Shown here piece by piece: positions 49,472-60,027 of a DNA stretch of 64,000 nucleotides; the first letter of the stretch is position 1; every line of letters begins with the position of its first letter. The notes below the pieces were generated by a model that saw only the letters and a list, made by a program, of their open reading frames with translations, was not told the origin of the DNA and searched no databases. The stretch is from positions 2,554,501 to 2,618,500 of the forward strand of contig NZ_CP029553.1 of the NCBI RefSeq assembly GCF_003173755.1. Reading direction: 5' to 3'. This stretch comes from Methylobacterium terrae (GTDB lineage: Bacteria > Pseudomonadota > Alphaproteobacteria > Rhizobiales > Beijerinckiaceae). A program made the translations under genes and the position numbers.

Positions 49472-50437
49472 CTATACGGAAATCGTGCCGGAGTCGCGGC
49501 GCATGCGGGTCTCCTCGGGCTGACCGCGGGGCAGCGTTGCGTGCGGCGCATGCCGGCGGAAGAACCCGGCGAGTTCGGCGAGGCCGTCCCCGCGCGGATC
49601 GCTGGCGCGCCAGGCGAGCGCGATGGTGCGCCGCGGCCCCTCCGGCCCGAAGCGGCGGCAGACGGTGAGCCCGGTCGGATCGGGGCCGGGCGGGGCGGCG
49701 AGCGCCGGCAGCAGGGTGTAGCCGGCGCCCGCCGCCACCATCGAGCGCAGGGTCTCGAGGCTGGTGGCGTGGCGTCCGCTCGCGGGGCCCGCGCCGCAGG
49801 CCGCCACCGCCTGGTCGCGCAGGCAGTTGCCCTCGTCGAGGAGGAGAAGGTCGGGGCCGGCGAGGTCGCCGGCCCGCGGCGCCGGACCGGCCGCGAAGGG
49901 GTGCTCGGACGGGCAGGCGAGCAGGAACGGCTCGTCGAACAGGGCCGCCACGGTGAGGCCGGCCTCCGGGATCGGCAGGGAGATCAGCGCCGCGTCGGCC
50001 CGGCCCTCGCGCAACGCGTCGAGGATGTCGGCGGTGCGCCCCTCGCTCAGGGACAGGGCGAGGTGCGGGAAGGCCTGCCGGAGGCCGCGCAGCACCTGCG
50101 GAAACAGGTAGGGCCCGAGCGTCTGGATCGCCGCCAGGACGAGGCGGCCGCGCAGGCCGCCGCCGGATCCCTCGCGGGCCAGCAGCAGCAGGCGCTGGGC
50201 CTCCGCCAGCACGGCACGGGCCTGGCGCACCACCGCCTGGCCGCTCGGGGTGAGCAGCACCCGGCGGTTCGAGCGCTCGAACAGGACGAGGCCGAGGGCC
50301 TCCTCGAGCTTGCGCACCTGGACGCTCAGGGTCGGCTGGCTCACCGCGCAGCGCTCGGCGGCGCGGCCGAAATGGCCCTCCTCGGCGACGGCGACGACGT
50401 ATTCGAGATCGCGAAGGGACAAGCCGGAGACGTGCAT
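49472..50437 (-). CDS. oxyR: Hydrogen peroxide-inducible activator OxyR
   Basis: A 321-residue LysR-family regulator. The N-terminal helix-turn-helix is VAEEGHFGRAAERCAVSQPT. The redox pair is visible as Cys205 and Cys214 in DEGNCLRDQAVAAC, the same nine-residue spacing as Cys199/Cys208 in E. coli OxyR. It is divergent from katA across about 180 bases containing an OxyR-type half-site. Peroxide oxidises the pair to a disulfide and activates katA (established for the family). Confidence 0.95.
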   Translation of the reverse strand: MHVSGLSLRDLEYVVAVAEEGHFGRAAERCAVSQPTLSVQVRKLEEALGLVLFERSNRRVLLTPSGQAVVRQARAVLAEAQRLLLLAREGSGGGLRGRLVLAAIQTLGPYLFPQVLRGLRQAFPHLALSLSEGRTADILDALREGRADAALISLPIPEAGLTVAALFDEPFLLACPSEHPFAAGPAPRAGDLAGPDLLLLDEGNCLRDQAVAACGAGPASGRHATSLETLRSMVAAGAGYTLLPALAAPPGPDPTGLTVCRRFGPEGPRRTIALAWRASDPRGDGLAELAGFFRRHAPHATLPRGQPEETRMRRDSGTISV

Positions 50438-50450
50438 AGGCGCAGCCTAT
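50436..50450. promoter_or_regulatory. OxyR-type binding half-site (ATAG-N7-CTAT)
   Basis: ATAGGCGCAGCCTAT fits the ATAG-N7-CTAT half of the OxyR consensus exactly. It overlaps the first base or two of the oxyR start codon, suited to autorepression. After a seven-base spacer the next 15 bases (TTCGCAACGATGCAT) match the second half only weakly. Confidence 0.6.
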
Positions 50451-50614
50451 CAGGAGCTTCGCAACGATGCATTTGTTTTCGGTTCACGCCCCGGTCATAG
50501 GTTGGAGCGAGACCAGTTCCAGGGTGTTGCGTCGTGAGCAGGCACCCTATGTGAGCCGTTCCTCGCGCGGGGTCCCCCACCGGCACCCCGCGCCTGCACG
50601 CCAGAGGAGATTCC

Positions 50615-52204
50615 ATGAGCGACCAACGCCCGATCCTGACGACCCGCCAGGGCCATCCGGTCCGCGACAATCAGAGCATGCGCACGGTCGGCGAGCGTGG
50701 CCCGGCGACCCTCGAGAACTACCAGTTCATCGAGAAGATCACCCATTTCGACCGTGAGCGGATCCCCGAGCGCGTGGTGCATGCCCGCGGCGCCGGCGCC
50801 CACGGCTACTTCGAGGCCTACGGCACGATCGGCGACGAGCCGGCCTCCAAGTACACCCGCGCCCGCGTCCTCAACGAGACCGGCGTGAAGACGCCGATGT
50901 TCGTGCGGTTCTCGACCGTGGCCGGCGCCAAGGAGAGCCCGGAGACCGCCCGCGACCCGCGCGGCTTCGCGGTGAAGTTCAAGACCGTCGACGGCAACTG
51001 GGACCTCGTCGGCAACAACCTGAAGGTCTTCTTCATCCGGGACGCGATCAAGTTCCCGGACATGATCCACGCCTTCAAGCCCGACCCGGTGACCAACCGC
51101 CAGGAGGCCTGGCGCTTCTTCGACTTCGTGGCCGCGCACCCCGAGTCGATCCACATGGTCACCCACCTGAAGTCGCCCTGGGGCATTCCGGCCAACTATC
51201 GCGAGATGGAGGGCTCGGGCGTCAACACCTACAAGCTGGTCAACGACCAGGGCGTGGCCCACCTCTGCAAGTTCCACTTCATCCCGAAGCAGGGCGTGCG
51301 CAACCTGACCTCTGCCCAGGCCGCCGAGATCCAGGGACGTGATGTCGGTCACGCGACCAAGGACCTGTACGACAACATCGCCGCCGGCAACTTCCCCGAG
51401 TGGGAGTTCGCGGTGCAGATCATGCCGGACGGCCCGAACGAGCACCTGTCGTTCGATCCGCTCGACGACACCAAGCTCTGGCCCGTGGACCAGTTCCCGC
51501 TGCTGCCGTGCGGCCGCATGGTGCTCGACCGGGTGCCGGACAACTTCTTCGCCGACGTCGAGCAGTCGGCCTTCGGCACCGGCGTGCTGGTCGACGGGAT
51601 CGACTTCTCGGACGACAAGATGCTCCAGGGGCGCACCCTGTCCTACTCGGACACCCAGCGCTACCGCGTCGGCCCGAACTACCTGCAGCTGCCGATCAAC
51701 GCGCCGGCTCCGGGCGTGAAGACCGCGACCAACCAGCGCGACGGCCAGATGACGTTCTACGTCGACGGCGTCGGCGAGAACAAGCACATCAACTACGAGC
51801 CGAGCACCCTGGCCCAGGGCCTGCGCGAGGCCGAGAAGCCCGCGAAGGAGTACCACCAGCCGGTCGAGGGCAAGCTCGGCCGCTACCAGACCAGCCGCAC
51901 CGAGGACGACTACACCCAGGCCGGCGTGCGCTACCGCTCGTTCGAGGAATGGGAGCGTGAGGACCTGATCGCCAACCTCGTCGCCGACATGAAGGAGTGC
52001 CCCGAGGCGATCCAGCTCCGGATGGTCTGGCACTTCTGGCACGCCGACGAGGATTACGGCCGCCGCGTCGCGGAAGGCGCGGGCATCGACCTCGAGAAGG
52101 CCAAGGCCCTGCCGCCGCTGCCGGGCCGCGCCGCTCCGGGCCAGCGCCTGAAGGCCGAGACCTACACGGACGGCTCGCACGCCCACAAGGTCGCGGCCGA
52201 GTAA
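50615..52204 (+). CDS. katA: Haem catalase
   Basis: A 529-residue monofunctional catalase that splits hydrogen peroxide. Seen: active-site His56 in [14 protein letters not shown], Asn134 in [11 protein letters not shown] and the haem-ligand Tyr344 in [15 protein letters not shown]. Small-subunit (clade 3) size plus a modest extension; cytoplasmic. ATG at 50615 follows AGAGGAG. It is divergent from oxyR and closed by a strong terminator. Confidence 0.97.
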   Translation: MSDQRPILTTRQGHPVRDNQSMRTVGERGPATLENYQFIEKITHFDRERIPERVVHARGAGAHGYFEAYGTIGDEPASKYTRARVLNETGVKTPMFVRFSTVAGAKESPETARDPRGFAVKFKTVDGNWDLVGNNLKVFFIRDAIKFPDMIHAFKPDPVTNRQEAWRFFDFVAAHPESIHMVTHLKSPWGIPANYREMEGSGVNTYKLVNDQGVAHLCKFHFIPKQGVRNLTSAQAAEIQGRDVGHATKDLYDNIAAGNFPEWEFAVQIMPDGPNEHLSFDPLDDTKLWPVDQFPLLPCGRMVLDRVPDNFFADVEQSAFGTGVLVDGIDFSDDKMLQGRTLSYSDTQRYRVGPNYLQLPINAPAPGVKTATNQRDGQMTFYVDGVGENKHINYEPSTLAQGLREAEKPAKEYHQPVEGKLGRYQTSRTEDDYTQAGVRYRSFEEWEREDLIANLVADMKECPEAIQLRMVWHFWHADEDYGRRVAEGAGIDLEKAKALPPLPGRAAPGQRLKAETYTDGSHAHKVAAE

Positions 52205-52237
52205 GGCTTGAGGCTTCAAGGGTTTGAGTGAGTGACG

Positions 52238-52271
52238 AGCCCCGCCCGGAGCGATCCGGGCGGGGCTTTTT
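52238..52271 (+). terminator. Rho-independent terminator after katA
   Basis: A perfect 13-bp stem AGCCCCGCCCGGA / TCCGGGCGGGGCT with a GCGA loop is followed by TTTTTA, 34 bases past the katA stop. Confidence 0.92.
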
Positions 52272-52349
52272 ACGCTGGGGAAGGATGGCGATGCGAAGGT
52301 CGAGGTGCTACCTTCGATCGTGGCACTGTCGCGTGCCCGGATGCCCCGC

Positions 52350-52928
52350 ATGACCGCCGTCGCCTTCGACACCCTGAAGCTCGCCCGCACCCTGCGGGAC
52401 AAGGCGAAGCTGTCGCCGGATCAGGCGGAGGGTTTCGCCGAGGCGATTTCCGATGCGGTACAGGGCGATCTCGCGACCAAGGCCGACGTGAAGGCGTCGG
52501 AGGCGGTTCTGCGGGGTGAGGTCAAGATGGCCGAGACCAACCTGCGCGCCGAGATCAAGGAAGTCGAGACCGGCCTGCGCACGGAAATCAAGGAAGTCGA
52601 GACAAACCTGCGCGCTGAGATCAGGGAAGTCGAGACCAACCTGCGGGGTGAAATCAAAGAGGTCGAGACCAGCCTGCGGGGCGAGATCAAAGAAGTCGAG
52701 ACCAGCCTGCGGGGCGAGATCAAGGAAGTCGAGACCAACCTGCGCGCCGAGATCAAGGTCGTGGCCAGCGACATCCGAACGATGGATGCGACGCTTCGAT
52801 CCGAGATCAAATCACAAGTCGCCGAAGCGAAAACCGACGTCGTCAAATGGGTCGTCGGTGCGGTCGGCTTGCAGACCGTCGCCATCATCGGCGCGATGAT
52901 CACCCTGGTCCGCATCCTCAAGCCCTGA
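52350..52928 (+). CDS. DUF1640-like coiled-coil protein with C-terminal membrane helix
   Basis: A 192-residue protein: a short N-terminal region (FDTLKLARTLRDKAKLSPDQ AEGFAEAI), a long coiled coil made of seven 11-residue repeats (consensus ETNLRAEIKEV), and a C-terminal transmembrane helix (WVVGAVGLQTVAIIGAMITL). This is the architecture of DUF1640/CCDC90 proteins, which in mitochondria relate to the calcium uniporter regulator MCUR1; bacterial function is unknown. In-frame ATGs also exist at 52341; 52350 is chosen arbitrarily as the nearer one to the conserved start. Confidence 0.83.
   Translation: MTAVAFDTLKLARTLRDKAKLSPDQAEGFAEAISDAVQGDLATKADVKASEAVLRGEVKMAETNLRAEIKEVETGLRTEIKEVETNLRAEIREVETNLRGEIKEVETSLRGEIKEVETSLRGEIKEVETNLRAEIKVVASDIRTMDATLRSEIKSQVAEAKTDVVKWVVGAVGLQTVAIIGAMITLVRILKP
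52533..52763. repeat. Seven 33-bp in-frame tandem repeats in the coiled-coil gene
   Basis: Units of 33 bases begin at 52533, 52566, 52599, 52632, 52665, 52698 and 52731, each starting GAGAC and coding for E-T-x-L-R-x-E-I-x-x-V. Near identity of units 5 and 6 suggests recent slippage. Confidence 0.93.
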
Positions 52929-52966
52929 ACCGGCGTTGTCCTAGGCACCCTCCCGAGGAGCCTGCG

Positions 52967-53434
52967 ATGGACACCACCCCCGAACCCGGCACCGGCGTCA
53001 CGATCGGCGGGATGCAGGTGCGCTATCTCGCCCGCAGCGACGCCACCGGCGATGCGATCGGCATCTACGCCGTCACCCTCGCGGCGTGCGCGCCCGGCGC
53101 CGGCCTGCACCGCCATGCCCGGCTCACCGAGGCGTTCGAGGTCCATGAGGGCGCCCTGACCCTGCGGTTGAACGATCGCGACGTGACGGCGGGCCCGGGC
53201 GACTTCGTGCTGGTGCGCCCCGGCGAGGCGCACGCCTTCGCCAATCGCGGCGTCCGGCCGGTGCGCTTCACCCTGACCTTCACGCCGGCGCTCCATCGCG
53301 AGGGCTTCTTCGAGGGGCTGGCGGCCCTCGCCGCGGAGGACCGGCTGCGGGACGAGGGCGCGATGCGGGCCCTGATGGCGGCCTACGACCAGGAGCCGCT
53401 CGCGGGATTCGCGGGCTGGAGCGAGGTCGGCTGA
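52967..53434 (+). CDS. Cupin-domain protein
   Basis: A 155-residue protein with one cupin fold: motif 1 PGAGLHRHARLTEAFEVHEG (two His and a Glu metal ligands) and motif 2 GDFVLVRPGEAHAFAN. The C-terminal part (REGFFEGLAALAAEDRLRDE) resembles small cupins next to sugar or quercetin-type enzymes. Substrate unknown. The ATG at 52967 follows GAGGAG. It is close to ridA, possibly cotranscribed. Confidence 0.85.
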   Translation: MDTTPEPGTGVTIGGMQVRYLARSDATGDAIGIYAVTLAACAPGAGLHRHARLTEAFEVHEGALTLRLNDRDVTAGPGDFVLVRPGEAHAFANRGVRPVRFTLTFTPALHREGFFEGLAALAAEDRLRDEGAMRALMAAYDQEPLAGFAGWSEVG

Positions 53435-53475
53435 ACCGCCATGCTCTTCCACGACGAATCGGGAGGGCAGGGACG

Positions 53476-53880
53476 ATGACGACAGGGGGCGTGCGGCGGC
53501 GGATCGACGGCGGATCGAGCTTCGAGCGCGACTACGGCTATTCCCGCGCGGTGGTGCAGGGCGGCTTCGTGTTCGTGGCCGGCACCACCGGCTACGACTA
53601 TGCCGCGATGACGATGCCCGAGGAGGCGGACGCCCAGGCGGAGGCCTGCTGGCGCACCATCGCGGGCGTGCTGGACCAGGCCGGTTCGTCGCTGGAGCAG
53701 GTGGTGCGGGCGACCTACTCCATCACCGATCGCGCCGATGCCGAGGCGGTGCTGACGGTCTGCGGCCGGGTGCTGCGGGAGATCCGCCCGGCCGCGACGC
53801 TGGTGGTGGTCGCCGGCCTGCTGCGGCCGGAGATGAAGGTGGAGATCGAGGTGACGGCGGCGCTGTCGCCGTCCGCCTGA
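53476..53880 (+). CDS. RidA family protein
   Basis: A 134-residue YjgF/YER057c/UK114 homologue. Seen: VVQGGFVFVAGTTGYDYA near residue 30 and the C-terminal LVVVAGLLRPEMKVEIEVTA. The canonical RidA arginine (R105 in Salmonella) is replaced by a different local context, so it may be a Rid subfamily member without imine deaminase activity (needs alignment). It lies 41 bases after the cupin. Confidence 0.88.
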   Translation: MTTGGVRRRIDGGSSFERDYGYSRAVVQGGFVFVAGTTGYDYAAMTMPEEADAQAEACWRTIAGVLDQAGSSLEQVVRATYSITDRADAEAVLTVCGRVLREIRPAATLVVVAGLLRPEMKVEIEVTAALSPSA

Positions 53881-53884
53881 TCCC

Positions 53885-54730
53885 CTATTCGGGCGCCGCG
53901 CACCGCGCCGCGCCCGACTCCGCCGCGTCGCACCAGTCCGTGCCGGTCCACAGCCGCACCTGCACGGTGGCGACGCCGTCCGCGACCGTGATCCGGTTGT
54001 AGGCGTTGGGCTCGTTGCCGCGCAGGCGGGTCGAGGTGGCGGAGCCGGCCTGGACCGCGAGCAGGCGCCGGCCGGTGGCCTTCGCCTCCGGCCGGTCGAT
54101 CTCGGCCTTGTGGCCGTCCGGCGTCGGCTCGGCGAAGCGGGCGTAGCCGCGGTGGAGGTGGCCGGCGAGCGTCAGGCCGACGCCGTGGCGCTGGAAGGCG
54201 TCGAGCGCCTCGTCGGCCCGGCCGACCAGGCGCGCCTCCTCGTCCCAGGGCGGCGGCATGAACGGGTGGTGGCCGACGACGATCCGGAACAGCCCGGGCG
54301 GCAGGGCGTCGAGCTTCGCCTCCGTGCGCTTGATCTGCCCGTGGGTGATCTTGCCCTGCGACCAGTCGGTCTCCGGCGCCCAGGTGCGCACCGTGTTGAG
54401 GCAGATGACCGCGATCTCCTCGTCTTGGAAGGCCGGCTCGGTCTCGGGCGCGACGTAGCGGCGGTAGCGCCGGAACGGATGGAAGAAGCGCTGCCAGAGC
54501 CGGAACGGCGAGATGTCGTGGTTGCCCGGCACGGCGATCCAGGGATGCGGCAGCCGGTCGAGGAAGGCCTTCGCCTCCAGCCATTCGCGGGTGCGGGCGC
54601 GCATCGTGAAGTCGCCCGAGATGATGATCAGGTCCGGGTGGTCGCGGTTCAGCTCCGCCACCAGGCCTTCCACGACCGCCGGGTCGGTGCGGCCGAAATG
54701 CAGGTCGGAGATGTGAGCGATGCGCCTCAT
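53885..54730 (-). CDS. Calcineurin-type metallophosphoesterase (CpdA-like)
   Basis: A 281-residue hydrolase with all blocks of the metallophos family: HISDLHFGRTD, ISGDFTMRAR, VPGNHDIS, GHHPFMP and AGHLHRGY. Relatives hydrolyse cAMP or membrane phosphodiesters. The ATG at 54730 overlaps the preceding lipid-kinase stop by four bases, so the two form one unit. It is convergent with ridA, four bases apart. Confidence 0.9.
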   Translation of the reverse strand: MRRIAHISDLHFGRTDPAVVEGLVAELNRDHPDLIIISGDFTMRARTREWLEAKAFLDRLPHPWIAVPGNHDISPFRLWQRFFHPFRRYRRYVAPETEPAFQDEEIAVICLNTVRTWAPETDWSQGKITHGQIKRTEAKLDALPPGLFRIVVGHHPFMPPPWDEEARLVGRADEALDAFQRHGVGLTLAGHLHRGYARFAEPTPDGHKAEIDRPEAKATGRRLLAVQAGSATSTRLRGNEPNAYNRITVADGVATVQVRLWTGTDWCDAAESGAARCAAPE

Positions 54731-55659
54731 CTCCCGGCCTCCGCCGGCACGAGGACCCGGAGGGCGGCGGGGCGGATGCGATAGCGCAGGGGTGGGGCGA
54801 TCAGCACGACCTCTCCGTCATTCATCACCCGCAGCGCGCGTGCGCGGGCATCGAGGGTCAGCGCGCCCGCCTCGTGCCGCTCCAGGTCCGGCAGGCGGCG
54901 CCACTCGCCGACCGCGAAGCCGAGCCCGAGCCGCACGAGACGCGCCGCCGACAGGGTCTCGACGAGGTAGAGCGTCAGGTGCCCGCCGTCGACGCCCGCC
55001 CGCGACAGAACCTGGCCCAACCCTTCCCGATAGTCACCGCAGACGACCGCCAGCGTCCGGAATCGGATTCGCCGAACCGTGCCCCCGAGGGTGAGCACGG
55101 CCCGCTCCCGCCGGTAGCGGCCGAGATGGCGCATGAGACCCACGGCCATGCGCAGGAGGTCGCCGACGCCCATCCGGCCGCGCCGCGCCTCGCGGTGGCG
55201 CGCCAGCCGGGCCGGCATGCCGAGCACCGAGTTGATGAGGAAGACCTGGCCGTTGACCTCGCCGGCATCGATCGCCCGGATCCTGCCCGTCGCCAGCACG
55301 GCGATCGCCCCGTCGAGGTCGAGCGGGATCCCGAGATCCCTGGCGAGCAGGTTCATCGTGCCGAGCGGCAGGATGCCGAGGGGCACGTCCTGGCCTGTAA
55401 GGCCTTGCGCCGCGCAGGCCAGCGTCCCGTCGCCGCCGGCGACCGCCACGGCGTCGATGTCGGGGATCGCGGCCGCGGCCGCGAGCCGGTCGGGGAGGGG
55501 CGCGTCGGGACGGGGCTCCGGCACGACGACGAGGCCCGCCCCCGTCACGCGCTCCCGCAGGGCCTCCGGCGTCAGGCCGCCATCGACGAGCGAGCCCGCC
55601 GCGACGTTCGCCACCAGCACGATCCGGCGGGCCGGTGCTTCACTGTTCTGATCCGTCAC
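54727..55659 (-). CDS. Diacylglycerol/lipid kinase family protein
   Basis: A 310-residue protein with the DAGK catalytic domain: NVAAGSLVDGGLTPEAL, the ATP/Mg motif VAGGDGTLACAAQGL (near residue 78), LGILPLGTMNLLARDLGIP. It phosphorylates a lipid alcohol or, in YegS-like members, phosphatidylglycerol. GDGT and the missing distal metal residues fit the YegS/DagK_cat type. It is coupled to the phosphoesterase. Confidence 0.9.
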   Translation of the reverse strand: MTDQNSEAPARRIVLVANVAAGSLVDGGLTPEALRERVTGAGLVVVPEPRPDAPLPDRLAAAAAIPDIDAVAVAGGDGTLACAAQGLTGQDVPLGILPLGTMNLLARDLGIPLDLDGAIAVLATGRIRAIDAGEVNGQVFLINSVLGMPARLARHREARRGRMGVGDLLRMAVGLMRHLGRYRRERAVLTLGGTVRRIRFRTLAVVCGDYREGLGQVLSRAGVDGGHLTLYLVETLSAARLVRLGLGFAVGEWRRLPDLERHEAGALTLDARARALRVMNDGEVVLIAPPLRYRIRPAALRVLVPAEAGR

Positions 55660-55781
55660 GTGGTCGTCCCGGGCGGCACAGGCGCCGCCCGGGGACGATG
55701 CCGGTCCGGCATCTCAGGACGATGGCAGGACCCGATGATCTCGCGCCAGATCATGTCTCCTGCCCGATTCATCCCACCCTT

Positions 55782-55907
55782 GACCTCATCCCGAGGTGTC
55801 GGTCGATCATCGATCGACGGACCTCGAAGGAGGGCTCCAGGAGCCAGGGTGTTCCCTGGAGCCCTCCGTCGGGGCTGCCGCGAGCGGCAGCACCTCGGGA
55901 TGAGGTC
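55782..55907. repeat. Cloverleaf-like palindromic intergenic element
   Basis: Outer arms GACCTCATCCCGAGGTG (55782-55798) and its exact 17-bp complement (55891-55907) enclose three hairpins: 55803-55819 (GTCGAT-CATCG-ATCGAC), 55829-55867 (GGAGGGCTCCAGG with a 13-bp perfect complement) and a GCTGCCGC-GA-GCGGCAGC stem near 55874-55891. It fills the gap between the lipid-kinase start and the end of the hydroxyacyl-CoA dehydrogenase gene; no protein-coding potential. Confidence 0.8.
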
Positions 55908-55964
55908 GTGAAGGGGACGGAGATCAGGCCATCGGGTCGGCTGGCCCCTCACGCCGCCCACCCA

Positions 55965-58165
55965 TCAGGCGGCCTTCCTGGCCGCGTCGCCGTAGAAGGT
56001 CCCGCCCTTCTCCGCCATGGCGACGAGCGTCGCCGGTGGGGAGAAGCGAGCGCCGTGCTTCGCTTCCAGCGTGCGGCACAGCTCGACGAACCGCGCCGCC
56101 CCCATGAAGTCGATGTAGGACAGGGCGCCCCGGTGAACGGCGCGAAGCCGAAGCCGAGGATCGAGCCGACATCGGCCTCGCGCGGGTCGGTGACCACGCC
56201 CTCGCCGACGGTGCGGGCCGCCTCGAGCGCCTGGGTGACGAGGAGGCGCTGCTTCAGCTCCGGGAAGTCGACGGCGTCCGGATCGAGCTTCGTCTCCTGG
56301 AGGTCGCGCAGCCCCGGCCACAGCTTCTTCGAGCCCTGCTCGGGATAGTCGTAGAAGCCCTTGCGGTTCTTGCGCCCGAGCCGGCCCTCGCCCTCGACGA
56401 GAGCGGTGAGCACCTTCTCCTGGACCGGGTTCACCGCCGCCTCGCCGACCTGGGCCTTGGTCGCCTTGACGATCTTGAGGGCGAGGTCGACGCCGACCTC
56501 GTCGTTGAGAGAGAGCGGCCCCACCGGCATGCCGGCCTGGCGACCGGCATTCTCGATCATCGCGGCGGGCACGCCCTCGCCCAGCATCAGGTGGCCTTCC
56601 AGGATGTAGGCGCCGACGCAGCGGTTGGCGAAGAAGCCGCGGGCGTCGTTGACGACGATCGGGGTCTTCTTGATCGCCCGGACGTAGTCGAGGGCCACCG
56701 CCAGCGCCCGCTCGCCGGTCGCCTTGCCCATGATGATCTCGACCAGCATCATCTTCTCGACCGGCGAGAAGAAGTGGATGCCGATGAACTGCTCGGGGCG
56801 CGAGGAGGCCTTGGCGAGCCCGCTGATCGGCAGGGTCGAGGTGTTGGAGGCGAAGATCGCGTCCGGCCCGATCACCGCCTCGACCTTGGCGATCACCTCG
56901 GCCTTGACCTTCGGATCCTCGAACACCGCCTCGACCACGAGGTCGCAGCCCGCGAGAGCGCCGTAATCACCGGTCGCGGTGATGCGCGAGAGGAGCGCGT
57001 CGCGGTCGGTGGTCTTGGCGCGGCCCTTCATGATCTGGTCGGAGACGAGCTTGTGGGCGTAGGCCTTGCCCTTCTCGGCCGCTTCCGCGGATTGATCGAC
57101 CAGCACGACGTCCAAGCCCGCATTGGCCGAGACGTAGGCGATGCCCGCGCCCATGAAGCCGGCACCGACGACCCCGACCGTCTTCAACTGGACCGCGCCG
57201 ACGCCCTTGGGCCGGCGGGCGCCCTTGTTGAGCTCGCCCATCGACAGGAACAGGGTGCGGATCATCGCCGCCGCTTCCGGCGAGCGCAGGACCTTGGCGA
57301 AGTACCGGCTCTCGACCTTGAGCGCCAGGTCCATCGGCAGCTGCAGGCCCTCGTAGACGGCGTGCAGGATCGCCTTGGCGGCCGGATAGTTGTCGTGGGT
57401 CTCGCGGCGATAGATGGCGTTGGCCGGGGGCCAGGTCATCATGCCGGCGGGCGAGTAGACCTTGCCCGACGGCGCCTTGAACTTCGGCTGGTCCCAGGGC
57501 GCGACGGCCGATCCGCCGGCCTTGATCCACTCGGCAGCCTTCGCAACGATGTCGGCGCGAGGCGCGACGGCGTGGACGAGGCCCATGTTGCGGGCCATCA
57601 GCGGGCGGATCTGCTCGCCCTTGAACAGCATCTGCAGGGCGTCGCCGGTCTGCATCAGGCGGGCGACGCGCTGGGTGCCGCCGGCGCCCGGAAACAGCCC
57701 GACCTTGATCTCGGGCAGGCCGACCCGGGTCTTGTCGTCGTCCGACAGCACCCGGTGGTGGCAGGCCAGCGCCAGCTCGAAGGCGCCGCCGAGGCAGGTG
57801 CCGTGCACGGCCGCCGCGAACGGCTTCCCGCAGGTCTCGAGCTTGCGGTAGAGCAGGGTGAGCCGGCGCGATTCCTCGAAGAAGAAGGTCATCGCCTCCT
57901 CCTCGCCGCGCTCGCCGGCAAGGCGCGCGTATTCGGCGCCGAGCCCCTGCAGCATCGTCAGGTCGGCGCCGCCCGAGAAGGTGTCCTTGCCCGACGTGAT
58001 CACGCAGCCCTTGACGGCAGCATCCGCCACCACGGCGTCGATGATCTGGTTCAATTCGTCCATCACCTCCGGGGTGACGACGTTCATCGAGCGGCCGGGC
58101 ATGTCCCAGGTGGCGAGCGCCACGCCGTCGGCATCGGTCTCGAAGCGGAAATTCGTGAGGTTCAT
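55965..58165 (-). pseudogene. Frameshifted 3-hydroxyacyl-CoA dehydrogenase/enoyl-CoA hydratase (FadJ-like)
   Basis: About 733 residues if repaired: an N-terminal crotonase domain (TSGKDTFSGGADLTMLQGL; ALACHHRVLSDD), then the NAD domain (VGVVGAGFMGAGIAYVSANA; FIGIHFFSPVEKMMLVEI). At about codon 678 the G-run reads GGGG where GGGGG is needed: FGFAPFTG continues as APCPTS instead of GALSYIDFMG, which is found in the next frame (56133 down to 55965). As sequenced the protein ends out of frame at 55949. The loss affects about 55 C-terminal residues. A homopolymer, so sequencing error is quite possible. Third enzyme of the beta-oxidation block. Confidence 0.85.
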
Positions 58166-58187
58166 GGCGAAGGCCTCGTGAGATCGA

Positions 58188-58700
58188 TTACGGCTTGGCC
58201 GGGGCGGGCACCGGGGCGGGCGCGGGAATTGGCGCCGGGGCGCCCTGCGGCGGCGTCTGGCCGTTGCCCTGCTGCGACAGGGCCGCCAGCGAGAGCAGGT
58301 TCATCATCTTGGTCACCGCGTCCTTGGTGATCGCGGTGACCATCGAGGTCGGGTCGGCGTTGAGCGCCTGGAACTTCTGGTAGACCGGGTCGTCGTAGAT
58401 CCCAGCCAGCCGCTTCAGCTCGCCTGAATCGAACTTCTGAGCGTATTCCTTCGATAGCCCGTCGACGAGGGTGTCGCGCTCCTGCGCGAAGGTCTTCTCG
58501 AGTTCGGGCCGCAGCTTGGCCGATTGCTCGGCGCTCATCGAGGCGAGGGTCTTCTCCTCGGCCTGCCTGAACGCCTGGGTGAGGTTGCGGGCGACCGTCT
58601 TGTTGACGATGTCGCGGGCGAGCGCGACCCGCTCGTCGTCGGCCCGGGCCGGGCCTGCGAAGGCGAGGCCGAGCGCCAGGAGGGAAAAGGCGAGACGCAT
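58188..58700 (-). CDS. DUF2059 exported protein
   Basis: A 170-residue protein with signal peptide MRLAFSLLALGLAFAGPARA, then an all-helical DUF2059 body (VSKEYAQKFDSGELKRLAGI YDDPVYQKFQALNAD-like region) and a Pro/Ala tail (APAPIPAPAPVPAPAKP). The ATG at 58700 is preceded by TGAGGA; a GTG at 58709 overlaps the thiolase stop. Function unknown. It is embedded in the beta-oxidation block between thiolase and the FadJ-like gene. Confidence 0.84.
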   Translation of the reverse strand: MRLAFSLLALGLAFAGPARADDERVALARDIVNKTVARNLTQAFRQAEEKTLASMSAEQSAKLRPELEKTFAQERDTLVDGLSKEYAQKFDSGELKRLAGIYDDPVYQKFQALNADPTSMVTAITKDAVTKMMNLLSLAALSQQGNGQTPPQGAPAPIPAPAPVPAPAKP

Positions 58701-58705
58701 CGTCC

Positions 58706-59914
<1,209 letters not shown>

Positions 59915-60027
59915 GGGGCGTCTTCCCGGATGTGTCGTGCGGCGGCCCGAGGGGAGGGCGCCGGGGGCAAGCGATAATCCTTGATACGGCTTCCGCAGGA
60001 TCTCCCTGAGGAAGCTGAAGCGCGTCT

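Noticed and set aside
52533..52763. 33-bp repeats as a CRISPR array
   Set aside because: They are contiguous, in frame and code for a regular coiled coil; there are no spacers.
55782..55907. A tRNA gene suggested by the cloverleaf geometry
   Set aside because: Arm lengths are far from tRNA (17 and 13 bp stems), and there is no T-loop TTCRA motif or anticodon-like loop.
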